Source: Bacteroidota bacterium
Lineage (GTDB): Bacteria > Bacteroidota > Bacteroidia > Chitinophagales > Chitinophagaceae
Direction: 5' to 3'
Length of the DNA: 64,000 bases
Assembly (NCBI GenBank): GCA_023386045.1
Contig: JAEWKK010000016.1
Coordinates: 1 to 64,000, forward strand
This document shows positions 7,105 through 14,958 of this stretch, piece after piece. Both the position numbers and the translations under genes were made by a program. The notes below the pieces were generated by a model. That model did not search any database. It saw only the letters and a list, made by a program, of their open reading frames with translations, and was not told where the DNA came from. Every line of letters begins with the position of its first letter. Within the stretch, counting starts at the first letter, position 1.

Positions 7105-9708
7105 TTATTTTTTCTTTTTTGAAGCTGCTTTCTTAGTGGCTGCCTTCTTTGATGCCGATTTTTTAGCTGCAGTTTTAGTTGCCGCTTTTTTGGCAGCTGC
7201 CTTTTTTGTGAAGGCGCCGGGCACCTGTGCTTCCACCATTTTCTTTACATCATCCAATGATAATGTTTTTAATTCTTCAGCCGAAAATTTTTCGCCGTCA
7301 TCCTTTCTTCCAAGCTTCAGCATTTTTTTGCCAAATTTGATGAAGGGTCCCCAGCGGCCATTTTCAATTGATAATTTTTCCTGTGGCCATTGCTGTATGT
7401 AGCGATTGGCTTCCTTCTCAATTTTTTTGCTGATCAATTCATCAATATCTTTTTGCGACAGCTGATCAAAATTATATGCTCTTGGAACATTTACATAGAG
7501 GTCGCCCCATTTAATAAAAGGACCAAACCTTCCCTTACCCTTTGTTACAGGCTGTCCCTGGAATTCCGCAATGGGAGCATCAACCCGCTGTTTTTCACGG
7601 ATCAATTCAATGGCAGCTTCCAGGTCAAGGTCCAGGGGCTCTGTTCCTTTAGGTATGGAAATGAATTGTTCACCAAATTTCACATAAGGTCCAAAGCGCC
7701 CAACATTAACGGATACTTCTGCGCCTTCGTATTCACCCAGCGTCAGGGGTAATTTAAAAAGATCCAGTGCTTCTTCAAGTGAAATGGTTTCAATACTCTG
7801 ATTTTGTTTCAGCCTGGCAAACCTTGGCTTTTCTTCCGATTCTGCTGAGCCTATCTGTACCATCGGTCCATATCTGCCCATTCTTGCCACTACAGTCTTT
7901 CCGCTCTGCGGATCGGCACCTAATTCTCTTTCACCCTTGATTCTTTCAGCAGTTTCAATTGTTTTTTCAACATCCTTTTTAAAAGGACTGTAAAAATCAT
8001 CCAGCATTTTATTCCAACGCATTTTTCCCATGGCTACTTCATCAAATTCCTCTTCGATGCGGGCCGTAAAGCCATAATCCATGATGTCGTCAAAATACTG
8101 CTTAAGAAAATCTGTAACCACCAGACCCAGGTCGGTAGGAAAAAGTTTTGATTTCTCTGCACCTGTATTTTCTGTTTCAGAGAATTTCTCTACGCGATCA
8201 TTTTTCAAAACAAAAACGCTGTAGCTTCTTTGCACGCCTTCCTTATCTCTTTTTTCTACATAACCTCTCTTTAAAATAGTAGAAATAGTAGGAGCATAGG
8301 TTGATGGTCTTCCAATCCCGAGTTCTTCCAGCTTCTTTACCAGCGAAGCTTCTGTATATCTTGGCAATGGCCTTGTAAAACGCTCGATGGCTTTCATTTC
8401 GCGGAAGCCAAGCTGCTGTCCTGGGGTCAGTGGTGGCAACATGCCCTCTTTTGTTTCTTCTCCATCCATGTCCTCATCATCCACATCTTCGCGGTATACC
8501 TTCATGAAACCTTCGAACTTCATGACTTCACCTTCAGCACTGAGTTCTGCATTATTGGTAGAGACATTGATCTTTGCAATGGTCTTTTCCAATTCCGCGT
8601 CGGCCATTTGAGAAGCCATGGTTCTTTTCCAGATCAGTTCATACAACCTTTTGGTTTCCGGATCATCAATGGATGAATTGGACATATAGGTAGGCCTGAT
8701 GGCTTCGTGCGCTTCCTGTGCCGATTCACTTTTATTTTTATAGCGTCTTGCCTGGAAATATCTTTCGCCATAGGAACTGCTGATGGTATTGCGGATATCT
8801 TCCATGGCAGTATCACTCAGGTTTACACTGTCCGTACGCATATAAGTGATATAACCATTCTCGTACAGCTTCTGCGCCAGCAACATGGTGCGACTCACGC
8901 CATAACCCAGTTTGCGGCTCGCTTCCTGCTGCAGGGTAGATGTAATGAATGGAGCAGAGGGAGAACGCTTTGTAGGCTTTACCTGTATATCTTTTACTTT
9001 ATAAGCTGCACCGGCACACTCTTCCAGGAATTTAGATGCATTTTCAGCTTTTGGAAATTTTGGTCCTTCAGCCTTGAAGCTGATCTGCTTTCCAGAATGA
9101 TCAGAAGCAGTAAACCAGGCTTCAACCCTGAAAGAACTCACCGCATTAAATGCATTGATCTCTCTTTCTCTTTCAACGATCAGTCTTACCGCCACACTCT
9201 GCACTCTTCCTGCGCTGAGGTTGTTTTTCATGCTCATCTTGCGCCAGAGAACAGGACTTAATTCAAAACCTACAATACGATCAAGGATCCTCCTTGCCTG
9301 TTGTGCATTCACCAGGTTCATATCCACTGTTCTTGGCTGCTGCACCGCTTTCTGAATGGCAGGTTTGGTGATCTCGTGAAAAACAATCCGCTTGGTGGTA
9401 GAAGGATCAAGTCCCAAAACCTCACAAAGATGCCAGGAGATGGCTTCACCTTCACGGTCCTCATCCGTTGCCAGCCATACTTCCTTACTTTTTTTAGCAA
9501 TCTGCTTCAGGTCGCTGACCACTTTTTTCTTTTCATCAGGTACAATATATCGTGGTTTGAAATTATCCTTCACATCAATGCCCATATCACCTTTCTCCAG
9601 GTCACGAATATGTCCAAAGCAGCTTTTGACCTCGAAATCAGGGCCCAAAATCTTCTCAATGGTCTTTGCCTTTGCAGGCGACTCAACGATCAACAAATTC
9701 TTTGACAT
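7105..9708 (-). CDS. topA: DNA topoisomerase I (type IA)
   Basis: An 867-residue enzyme that relaxes negative supercoils. The Toprim domain starts at once (LLIVESPAKAKTIEK, residues 5-19) and includes DEDREGE (82-88). The catalytic Tyr is Tyr289 in ITYMRTDS. The C-terminal part carries four topoisomerase repeats recognised by GRYGPMVQIG, GRFGPYVKFG, GRFGPFIKWG and GRWGPFIKFG, in place of the four-Cys zinc fingers of E. coli TopA. The last 30 or so residues are almost pure Lys, Ala, Ser and Thr, a histone-H1-like tail that probably binds DNA non-specifically. All core motifs are intact, so it should be active. Confidence 0.97.
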   Translation of the reverse strand: MSKNLLIVESPAKAKTIEKILGPDFEVKSCFGHIRDLEKGDMGIDVKDNFKPRYIVPDEKKKVVSDLKQIAKKSKEVWLATDEDREGEAISWHLCEVLGLDPSTTKRIVFHEITKPAIQKAVQQPRTVDMNLVNAQQARRILDRIVGFELSPVLWRKMSMKNNLSAGRVQSVAVRLIVEREREINAFNAVSSFRVEAWFTASDHSGKQISFKAEGPKFPKAENASKFLEECAGAAYKVKDIQVKPTKRSPSAPFITSTLQQEASRKLGYGVSRTMLLAQKLYENGYITYMRTDSVNLSDTAMEDIRNTISSSYGERYFQARRYKNKSESAQEAHEAIRPTYMSNSSIDDPETKRLYELIWKRTMASQMADAELEKTIAKINVSTNNAELSAEGEVMKFEGFMKVYREDVDDEDMDGEETKEGMLPPLTPGQQLGFREMKAIERFTRPLPRYTEASLVKKLEELGIGRPSTYAPTISTILKRGYVEKRDKEGVQRSYSVFVLKNDRVEKFSETENTGAEKSKLFPTDLGLVVTDFLKQYFDDIMDYGFTARIEEEFDEVAMGKMRWNKMLDDFYSPFKKDVEKTIETAERIKGERELGADPQSGKTVVARMGRYGPMVQIGSAESEEKPRFARLKQNQSIETISLEEALDLFKLPLTLGEYEGAEVSVNVGRFGPYVKFGEQFISIPKGTEPLDLDLEAAIELIREKQRVDAPIAEFQGQPVTKGKGRFGPFIKWGDLYVNVPRAYNFDQLSQKDIDELISKKIEKEANRYIQQWPQEKLSIENGRWGPFIKFGKKMLKLGRKDDGEKFSAEELKTLSLDDVKKMVEAQVPGAFTKKAAAKKAATKTAAKKSASKKAATKKAASKKKK

Positions 9709-9758
9709 AAGCTCAAATTCATATCGGTTTTCCCCGGTTTTCCGGTTCTGCGACGATG

Positions 9759-9766
9759 CAAGTATA
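9759..9766 (-). promoter_or_regulatory. -7 box (TATACTTG) of topA
   Basis: Minus-strand TATACTTG matches TANNTTTG in 7 of 8 positions and lies 50 bp before the topA ATG. No convincing -33 box is seen. Confidence 0.35.
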
Positions 9767-9823
9767 AGGCAAGTAGATTAATTTATCTACAGGAAACAAT
9801 TCGGGGAAGATGATGAAAACAAC

Positions 9824-10429
9824 TTATTTAATTTGCGCGGCAATCACTTCGGCAATCATGGAAGCCCAGTTTGCATATTGTTTTTCCGAAGGATGAAGCC
9901 CGTCTGCAGCTATCTGAGAAGCTCCTTCTTTTTGTTCTCTTGACAAAGGCGTGATGTCAACATAATTGACTTTATATTGAATGGACAGCGCTTTATTCAC
10001 TCCATTAAAAACATCTATTTCAGCTGCAATTTTTTCCCTGTCACTTTCTTTTGCAAATGGCGTAACGCTGTAATCAGGAATGGAAACAACAACCACGTGT
10101 TCTTTTTTTCCATTAGCCAGTTCGATCGACCGGCGAAGCAATTCTTCAAACTGTTCCTTGTATTCGATCACATCGCGACCCCGGTATTGATTGTTCACAC
10201 CAATAAGAAGCGTAACCAGGTCATACTTGGGCAGAAAGCTGTATTCACGCATCACTGCATCCAGTTCATCTGTAGTCCATCCTGTTTTGGCAATAATTTC
10301 CGGTGCCTGGAAAAAAATTTCTTTCCTGCGAAGCAACTGCACCAGCTGGTAAGGGAAACTCTGGTGAATGGGTAAACTTTCTCCTATCGTATAAGAATCG
10401 CCAAGTGCCAGGTAACTATATATATGCAT
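9824..10429 (-). CDS. SGNH/GDSL-type hydrolase
   Basis: A 201-residue cytosolic esterase-like protein. Block I is LALGDSYTIGE near the N-terminus (nucleophile Ser in GDSY), block III is GVNNQYRG, and block V is DGLHPSEKQYANWA, supplying the Asp and His. The ATG at 10429 is chosen because it puts block I at residues 7-17 and because AAAGAAAGAAAGC precedes it; a longer frame adds only a hydrophobic non-conserved stretch. It follows the alpha/beta hydrolase by 49 bp, probably in one transcript. The substrate is unknown; the family includes lipases, thioesterases and sugar O-acetyl esterases. Confidence 0.88.
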   Translation of the reverse strand: MHIYSYLALGDSYTIGESLPIHQSFPYQLVQLLRRKEIFFQAPEIIAKTGWTTDELDAVMREYSFLPKYDLVTLLIGVNNQYRGRDVIEYKEQFEELLRRSIELANGKKEHVVVVSIPDYSVTPFAKESDREKIAAEIDVFNGVNKALSIQYKVNYVDITPLSREQKEGASQIAADGLHPSEKQYANWASMIAEVIAAQIK

Positions 10430-10478
10430 GCTTTCTTTCTTTAAAATTTCTTGCCGGAATAAAATAAATAAAATCAGT

Positions 10479-11321
10479 TCATAAAAAATCAACTATGGCC
10501 TGAACAGATTGATTTTCCCGGTAAATCCTGCTGTGTCCAAAACCCTCAGAAATCAGGAAACGGAAATTGGGCAGATTCATCCTCATGATGGGTTCCACAT
10601 CCTTTAATGGAGTGAGCTCATCATTTTTATCCTGGAGAAATAACACCTGGCCTTTAAAATGAGGCGCCATCCTGGAAACAGAATACCATTCCGGAAGCTT
10701 GCCTCCCTCACGCTCGATACGTGCATCGAATTCTTTTCTTACCTGCTGATCCAGTTGTAACAGCCGGAAGAAATTATCAATAGCTGTTTTTGTTTCGGCA
10801 GCAGGAGCAATGAATACAATTTTTTGTTGGGGAGATTGTTCCAGTTCCTCCAGTGCCAATGACAAGGTGAGGCCACCGAATGAATGTGAGATAAAGGCAT
10901 CTATAGGACCATACGTCTTATAAATATGCAGGATCATATTTTTATAAGTGATCACAGTGATGGTCTTTCCCGTGCTGAGCCCATGTGCAGGTGCGTCAAA
11001 TGCGAGCACTTCATATCCTTTTTGAATCAGTGGCTCAACAAAATGTCCGAAGTTGACAATGCTGGATTCAAATCCATGCAGGATCAATGCTTTTTTTGTT
11101 GCAGGATGATTCCAGCGGTATCCATGCACTTTGTTTCCCTCGAGGTCGAATTCAAGTTTTTCTGCTTTATCAAATACAGGAGCGAGCGCTTTTTTGTTGC
11201 GTTGCTGTGGTGTGCAAAAAAGCACAAAGGCCTTCTCCGCAGCTTTTCTTTTGGAGATGGAGGAAAGAAGTTTAAATTTTGTCCTGATATAGTTTAAAAC
11301 CAGCCTTTGAGCCAAACGCAT
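10479..11321 (-). CDS. Alpha/beta hydrolase
   Basis: A 280-residue protein with the alpha/beta hydrolase order: oxyanion segment LILHGFESS, strand AFDAPAHGLS, nucleophile elbow SHSFGG (Ser in place of the usual first Gly), acid DKNDELTP and a late His in GFGHSR. All three triad members are visible. The start is set at the ATG at 11321 because a TTG six bases upstream lies inside a -7 box. It is the first gene of the minus-strand run. The substrate cannot be read from the sequence. Confidence 0.85.
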   Translation of the reverse strand: MRLAQRLVLNYIRTKFKLLSSISKRKAAEKAFVLFCTPQQRNKKALAPVFDKAEKLEFDLEGNKVHGYRWNHPATKKALILHGFESSIVNFGHFVEPLIQKGYEVLAFDAPAHGLSTGKTITVITYKNMILHIYKTYGPIDAFISHSFGGLTLSLALEELEQSPQQKIVFIAPAAETKTAIDNFFRLLQLDQQVRKEFDARIEREGGKLPEWYSVSRMAPHFKGQVLFLQDKNDELTPLKDVEPIMRMNLPNFRFLISEGFGHSRIYRENQSVQAIVDFL

Positions 11322-11324
11322 TGG

Positions 11325-11332
11325 CAAGTTTA
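11325..11332 (-). promoter_or_regulatory. -7 box (TAAACTTG) of the alpha/beta hydrolase gene
   Basis: Minus-strand TAAACTTG matches TANNTTTG in 7 of 8 positions. Three bases (CCA) separate it from the ATG at 11321, so the mRNA would start at the start codon. Confidence 0.4.
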
Positions 11333-11392
11333 AGGTATAAAGTTTAAAAAGTAGGGAGCTTCAGGTAAATCCTGGATCAGCAAAATAGAATT

Positions 11393-12151
11393 ATGAAGAT
11401 CGTCATCATCGGAACGGGTAATACAGCCACTGTGCTGGGGCGCAAATTAAAAGAAGCGGGCCACCAGATCCTGCAGGTATATGGAAGGGACAGCTCGGAA
11501 GCCAGCAAACTGGCCTATGAGCTGGATACAGAATCCACCAATTACTGGAATGTAGTGAACCGGGAAGCTGACATCTATATTCTTGCCGTATCAGATATGG
11601 CCATTGCTGAAGTGCTGAAAGAATTAAGGCTAACTGATAAAACCATTGTTCATACAGCAGCCTCTGTTAGTAAGGAAGTGCTGAAACAATCGTCTTCACG
11701 TTTTGGAGTTTTCTATCCTCTTCAAAGCCTTAAAAAAGAAACCTCGCATCTGCCGGATATTCCTTTTATCATTGATGCCAGTGATCCTGCAACACTTCAT
11801 GAGTTGGAAACACTTGCAGGTTCCATTTCACACCATGTAGTGGAAGCGGGAGATGAGATGCGATTGAAGATGCACCTGGCTGCTGTCTTCTGCAATAATT
11901 TCGTGAATCATCTTTATGCACTCACAGAAAATTATTGTAAGAAAGAGAGAATTGATTTTAAACTGATGCTTCCATTGATCCGCGAAACTGCAGCCAGGGT
12001 GGAAGAGATGTCACCAGCGGCTTCACAAACAGGACCGGCCTTGCGTAAGGATACAAAGACCATCAGCAAACACCTGGATATGCTGAAAGACCACCCTGAT
12101 ATGCGCAGATTTTACGAACTCTTTACCGAAAGCATTGACCATAACCGTTAA
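11393..12151 (+). CDS. Rossmann-fold and DUF2520 domain protein
   Basis: A 252-residue protein. Residues 1-120 form an NADP-binding Rossmann domain of the pyrroline-5-carboxylate-reductase/F420-oxidoreductase type (MKIVIIGTGNTATVLGRKL), and residues about 125-250 form the all-alpha DUF2520 dimerisation domain, with the typical LHLAAVFCNNFVNHLYAL stretch reading MHLAAVFCNNFVNHL here. It is probably a dehydrogenase, with an unknown substrate. It opens a six-gene plus-strand run with fdx, iscX, a KdsC-like phosphatase, a UbiA enzyme and maf. Confidence 0.88.
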   Translation: MKIVIIGTGNTATVLGRKLKEAGHQILQVYGRDSSEASKLAYELDTESTNYWNVVNREADIYILAVSDMAIAEVLKELRLTDKTIVHTAASVSKEVLKQSSSRFGVFYPLQSLKKETSHLPDIPFIIDASDPATLHELETLAGSISHHVVEAGDEMRLKMHLAAVFCNNFVNHLYALTENYCKKERIDFKLMLPLIRETAARVEEMSPAASQTGPALRKDTKTISKHLDMLKDHPDMRRFYELFTESIDHNR

Positions 12152-12189
12152 GTTTCCTATTTCGAAAGGGAGATTCAGACCGTTTGCAA

Positions 12190-12197
12190 TACTTTTG
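12190..12197 (+). promoter_or_regulatory. -7 box (TACTTTTG) of fdx-iscX
   Basis: A perfect TANNTTTG match 43 bases before the fdx ATG. Initiation about 4 nt later would place the hairpin CCCCAT-TAA-ATGGGG (12203-12217) at the very 5' end of the mRNA. Confidence 0.5.
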
Positions 12198-12240
12198 CAG
12201 CGCCCCATTAAATGGGGAAGATTGAAAAAGAAATAGGACG

Positions 12241-12576
12241 ATGTACACGATCAAGATCAATTTTGAACAACCGGGTCTGGAACCAGTGACCTTGCAGGAT
12301 GTAGAACCCGGTCAAAGCCTGCTGGAAATTTGCTTAACCAATGATATTGAACTTCACCATAACTGTGGCGGTGTTTGCGCCTGCAGTACCTGTCACCTTT
12401 ATGTGCAAAAAGGAGAAGATGAACTGGAAGAGCTCAGTGACAGGGAAGAAGACTTTATAGACAGGGCAGTAAACCCTAGACTGAACTCCAGGCTGGGTTG
12501 CCAGTGTGTACTGATTGGTGAGGGAGGTGAAGTGGAAGTAACACTGCCCGACCAGACACAATTCCTGGGAGAATAA
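12241..12576 (+). CDS. fdx: 2Fe-2S ferredoxin, ISC type
   Basis: A 111-residue ferredoxin. Its cluster ligands Cys42, Cys48, Cys51 and Cys87 fall in the C-x5-C-x2-C-x35-C spacing of E. coli Fdx, the ISC-system adrenodoxin-type ferredoxin. Extra cysteines are present at 31, 46 and 89. In the ISC pathway this protein gives electrons for Fe-S cluster assembly. Here it is followed by iscX but not by iscS, iscU, hscA or hscB. It probably supplies electrons to another assembly system or a reductase. Confidence 0.92.
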   Translation: MYTIKINFEQPGLEPVTLQDVEPGQSLLEICLTNDIELHHNCGGVCACSTCHLYVQKGEDELEELSDREEDFIDRAVNPRLNSRLGCQCVLIGEGGEVEVTLPDQTQFLGE

Positions 12577-12653
12577 ATCATTTGATAAATTAGCAGAAAC
12601 AGATAAGTCACAAATATTCGCTGAAAGCCTGGCTGACGGCACATAAAAAAACT

Positions 12654-12893
12654 ATGGCGCATTTTGAACCCCCAATACACTGGAACGATTATGAAGACAT
12701 CGCGCTGAAGCTGTATGAGAAATTTGGCGATGAATTCAATGAAGGAAGGATCTACCGCGTGCGATTCACTGACCTCCTCGAATGGGTGCTGCAGCTTCCC
12801 AATTTTGAAGGTAAAAGGGAAGAAAGCAATGAAGGCCACCTGGAAATGATCCAGAGTGCCTGGGTATATGAATGGAGAGATAACCAGAAATAA
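12654..12893 (+). CDS. iscX: IscX family Fe-S assembly protein
   Basis: A 79-residue acidic protein matching IscX (YfhJ) along its length: WNDYEDIALKLYEKF, then VRFTDLLEWVLQLPNFEG, SNEGHLEMIQSAW and a C-terminal WRD. It is slightly longer than the E. coli protein (66 residues) owing to the insert EFNEGRIYR. IscX binds iron and the cysteine desulfurase IscS and tunes cluster assembly. It follows fdx by 77 bp, repeating the fdx-iscX order of the E. coli isc operon without the rest of that operon. Confidence 0.88.
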   Translation: MAHFEPPIHWNDYEDIALKLYEKFGDEFNEGRIYRVRFTDLLEWVLQLPNFEGKREESNEGHLEMIQSAWVYEWRDNQK

Positions 12894-12944
12894 TTGAGCT
12901 GCCTGCACGGGCTCTCACATCACTCATTATAGAATCAACTGCTC

Positions 12945-13466
12945 ATGAATGTTCTAGAACACTTCCAGGGAATAAGCACCTTTGTTTTTGATGTGGATGG
13001 TGTGTTGACGAATGGGCAGGTACTTTTGCTGGAAAATGGACTGCAGGCCAGGTCCATGAATATCAAGGATGGCCTTGCATTGCAGATGGCTGTAAAACAA
13101 AACTACCAGGTCCTGATTATTTCTGGTGGTAGTTCTGAACCTGTGATCCGGAGATTGCAATACCTCGGTCTTAAAGAAATACACCTGGGGCTGAAGGATA
13201 AACTGAAATTCATGGAAGGCTGGATGGCTGAAAATAATGTTCGATGGAATGAGATCCTTTACATGGGCGACGACCTTCCGGACATTCCGGTTTTACAACA
13301 TGCAGGTCTTCCCTGTTGTCCTGCTGATTCTGCTATAGAAGTGAAAAAAATCAGTAAATATATTTCACCAGTAAACGGCGGTTATGGATGCGTAAGAGAT
13401 GTGATTGAAAAAGTACTGAAGCTCAACGACCACTGGAACTACAGTATTGAAATATCTTCACGATAA
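12945..13466 (+). CDS. kdsC: KdsC-like HAD phosphatase (3-deoxy-manno-octulosonate-8-phosphate phosphatase)
   Basis: A 173-residue HAD-superfamily type C0 phosphatase without a cap domain. Motif I is FDVDGVLTNG (Asp16 nucleophile, Asp18), motif II the Ser/Thr-containing IISGGSS, and motif IV GDDLPDIPVL. Length and the GGYGCVRDVIEKVL tail match KdsC, which makes free KDO for the lipopolysaccharide inner core in tetrameric form. No kdsA or kdsB lies nearby. It abuts the UbiA gene (9 bp). A related sugar-phosphate phosphatase is the alternative. Confidence 0.87.
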   Translation: MNVLEHFQGISTFVFDVDGVLTNGQVLLLENGLQARSMNIKDGLALQMAVKQNYQVLIISGGSSEPVIRRLQYLGLKEIHLGLKDKLKFMEGWMAENNVRWNEILYMGDDLPDIPVLQHAGLPCCPADSAIEVKKISKYISPVNGGYGCVRDVIEKVLKLNDHWNYSIEISSR

Positions 13467-13475
13467 ATTGAAGGA

Positions 13476-14393
13476 ATGAAATTGCTCAGTGCCTTTTTCA
13501 CTTTAGTCCGCTGGCCCAACCTGCTTTTTATTGCACTTACCCAATTACTTTTTCATTTCTGTGTATATACTCCTTTGTTTGGAAATAACTATTCCATTAC
13601 CTTAATATGGATCATCATTGCTTCGGTTTTTATAGCAGCAGCAGGCTACATCATCAATGATTATTTTGATCTGAATATTGACCAGATCAACAAGCCACAG
13701 AAAAATGTTTTCGCCCGGACCATTAATCGCAGGTGGGCCATCATCTGGCACCTGGTTCTAAGTATTGCAGGCATCATGGCCACCGTAGTTGCCGTTGGCC
13801 TTCATAAATGGTACCTGGTTCTCGCCAACTTTGGTTGCGTGGCACTGCTGTGGTTTTATTCCACTTCTTTTAAAAGACAATTGATCATTGGCAATGTTGT
13901 GATTTCATTGTTAACGGCATGGACCGTGCTCATTCTTTTTTTTGTTTACACAGAACCAAGACAGGCTATCATGGGTAGCGATGAAAATACCGTAAAGCTT
14001 TTTCGTACGGCTTTTCTTTACGCAGGCTTTGCCTTTATCAGCTCACTCATACGTGAGGCAGTAAAAGATATGGAAGACATGGAAGGTGATGCCCGTTATG
14101 GCTGCAGAACCCTGCCCATTGTTGCCGGCATCAGGGCTACGAAGATCTATACTGCCATCTGGGTGATTGTATTACTCGCCGCATTGATCATTCTCCAACT
14201 CTATGTGATGCAGTTCGGATGGTGGATTGCTATTATTTACAGCCTGCTGCTGATCATTGCACCCCTGGTCTATATCTTATCCCAATTATCAAAAGCCATG
14301 AACAGTAAGGATTTTCATTCCTTGAGCAATGCTACCAAGCTGGTCATGTTCAGTGGCATTCTTTCCATGATCTTTTTCAAAATTTATTTTTGA
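13476..14393 (+). CDS. UbiA-family prenyltransferase, perhaps geranylgeranylglycerol-phosphate type
   Basis: A 305-residue integral membrane protein with about eight hydrophobic helices. The two Asp-rich UbiA motifs are present: NDYFDLNID near residue 62 and the second as REAVKDMEDMEGDARYG near residue 193. It transfers a polyprenyl group to an acceptor. In Bacteroidota this subgroup is often annotated as a digeranylgeranylglyceryl-phosphate synthase-like enzyme, but no menaquinone, heme or ether-lipid gene lies beside it, so the acceptor is open. Its TGA is separated from the maf ATG by one base, indicating translational coupling. Confidence 0.85.
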   Translation: MKLLSAFFTLVRWPNLLFIALTQLLFHFCVYTPLFGNNYSITLIWIIIASVFIAAAGYIINDYFDLNIDQINKPQKNVFARTINRRWAIIWHLVLSIAGIMATVVAVGLHKWYLVLANFGCVALLWFYSTSFKRQLIIGNVVISLLTAWTVLILFFVYTEPRQAIMGSDENTVKLFRTAFLYAGFAFISSLIREAVKDMEDMEGDARYGCRTLPIVAGIRATKIYTAIWVIVLLAALIILQLYVMQFGWWIAIIYSLLLIIAPLVYILSQLSKAMNSKDFHSLSNATKLVMFSGILSMIFFKIYF

Positions 14394-14394
14394 C

Positions 14395-14958
14395 ATGTCC
14401 AACATCATTCTAGCTTCTCAGTCTCCCAGAAGAAAACAATTGCTTGAATGGGCGGAAGTGGATTTTGAAGTAATGGTTACTGATACGGATGAATCCTTTC
14501 CCGAAGGCCTTCATCCTGAAGAAGCAGCCCTGCATATTGCCCGTCAGAAAGCAGAAGCAGTGCAGCACCTGGCAGGAGATAAAACAGTGATTGCAGCTGA
14601 TACAATTGTGGTGTTGGGAAATGAGATCATTGGAAAGCCAAGGGACAGGGAGGATGCGATTCAAATCCTGGAAAAACTAAGTGGTAGTCATCATAAAGTA
14701 ATTACTGCAGTGGTGATTAAAAGCCCAAATAAAACCATTGAGTTTGCAGATACAACAGATGTGGAGTTTCATCAGTTAACCAGGGAGCAACTGGAGTTTT
14801 ATGTAGACAAATACAAGCCTTATGATAAGGCAGGAGCATATGCCATTCAGGAATGGATAGGTGTGGTAGGCATTTACCGCATCAGCGGCGATTTTTACAA
14901 CGTTATGGGATTGCCGGTGAGCAGGGTGGTGCAGTCGCTTGAAAAACTGAAACTTTAA
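14395..14958 (+). CDS. maf: Maf-family nucleoside triphosphate pyrophosphatase
   Basis: A 187-residue Maf protein. The N-terminal ASQSPRRKQLL (residues 7-17) is the family signature; DTIVVLGNEIIGKP and YAIQEWIGVVG follow at the usual places. These enzymes hydrolyse non-canonical or modified NTPs such as dTTP, UTP or m7GTP, and are often named septum-formation inhibitors. It is the last gene of the plus-strand run. Its stop codon overlaps the stop of the convergent papain-like gene (TTAA at 14955-14958). Confidence 0.93.
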   Translation: MSNIILASQSPRRKQLLEWAEVDFEVMVTDTDESFPEGLHPEEAALHIARQKAEAVQHLAGDKTVIAADTIVVLGNEIIGKPRDREDAIQILEKLSGSHHKVITAVVIKSPNKTIEFADTTDVEFHQLTREQLEFYVDKYKPYDKAGAYAIQEWIGVVGIYRISGDFYNVMGLPVSRVVQSLEKLKL

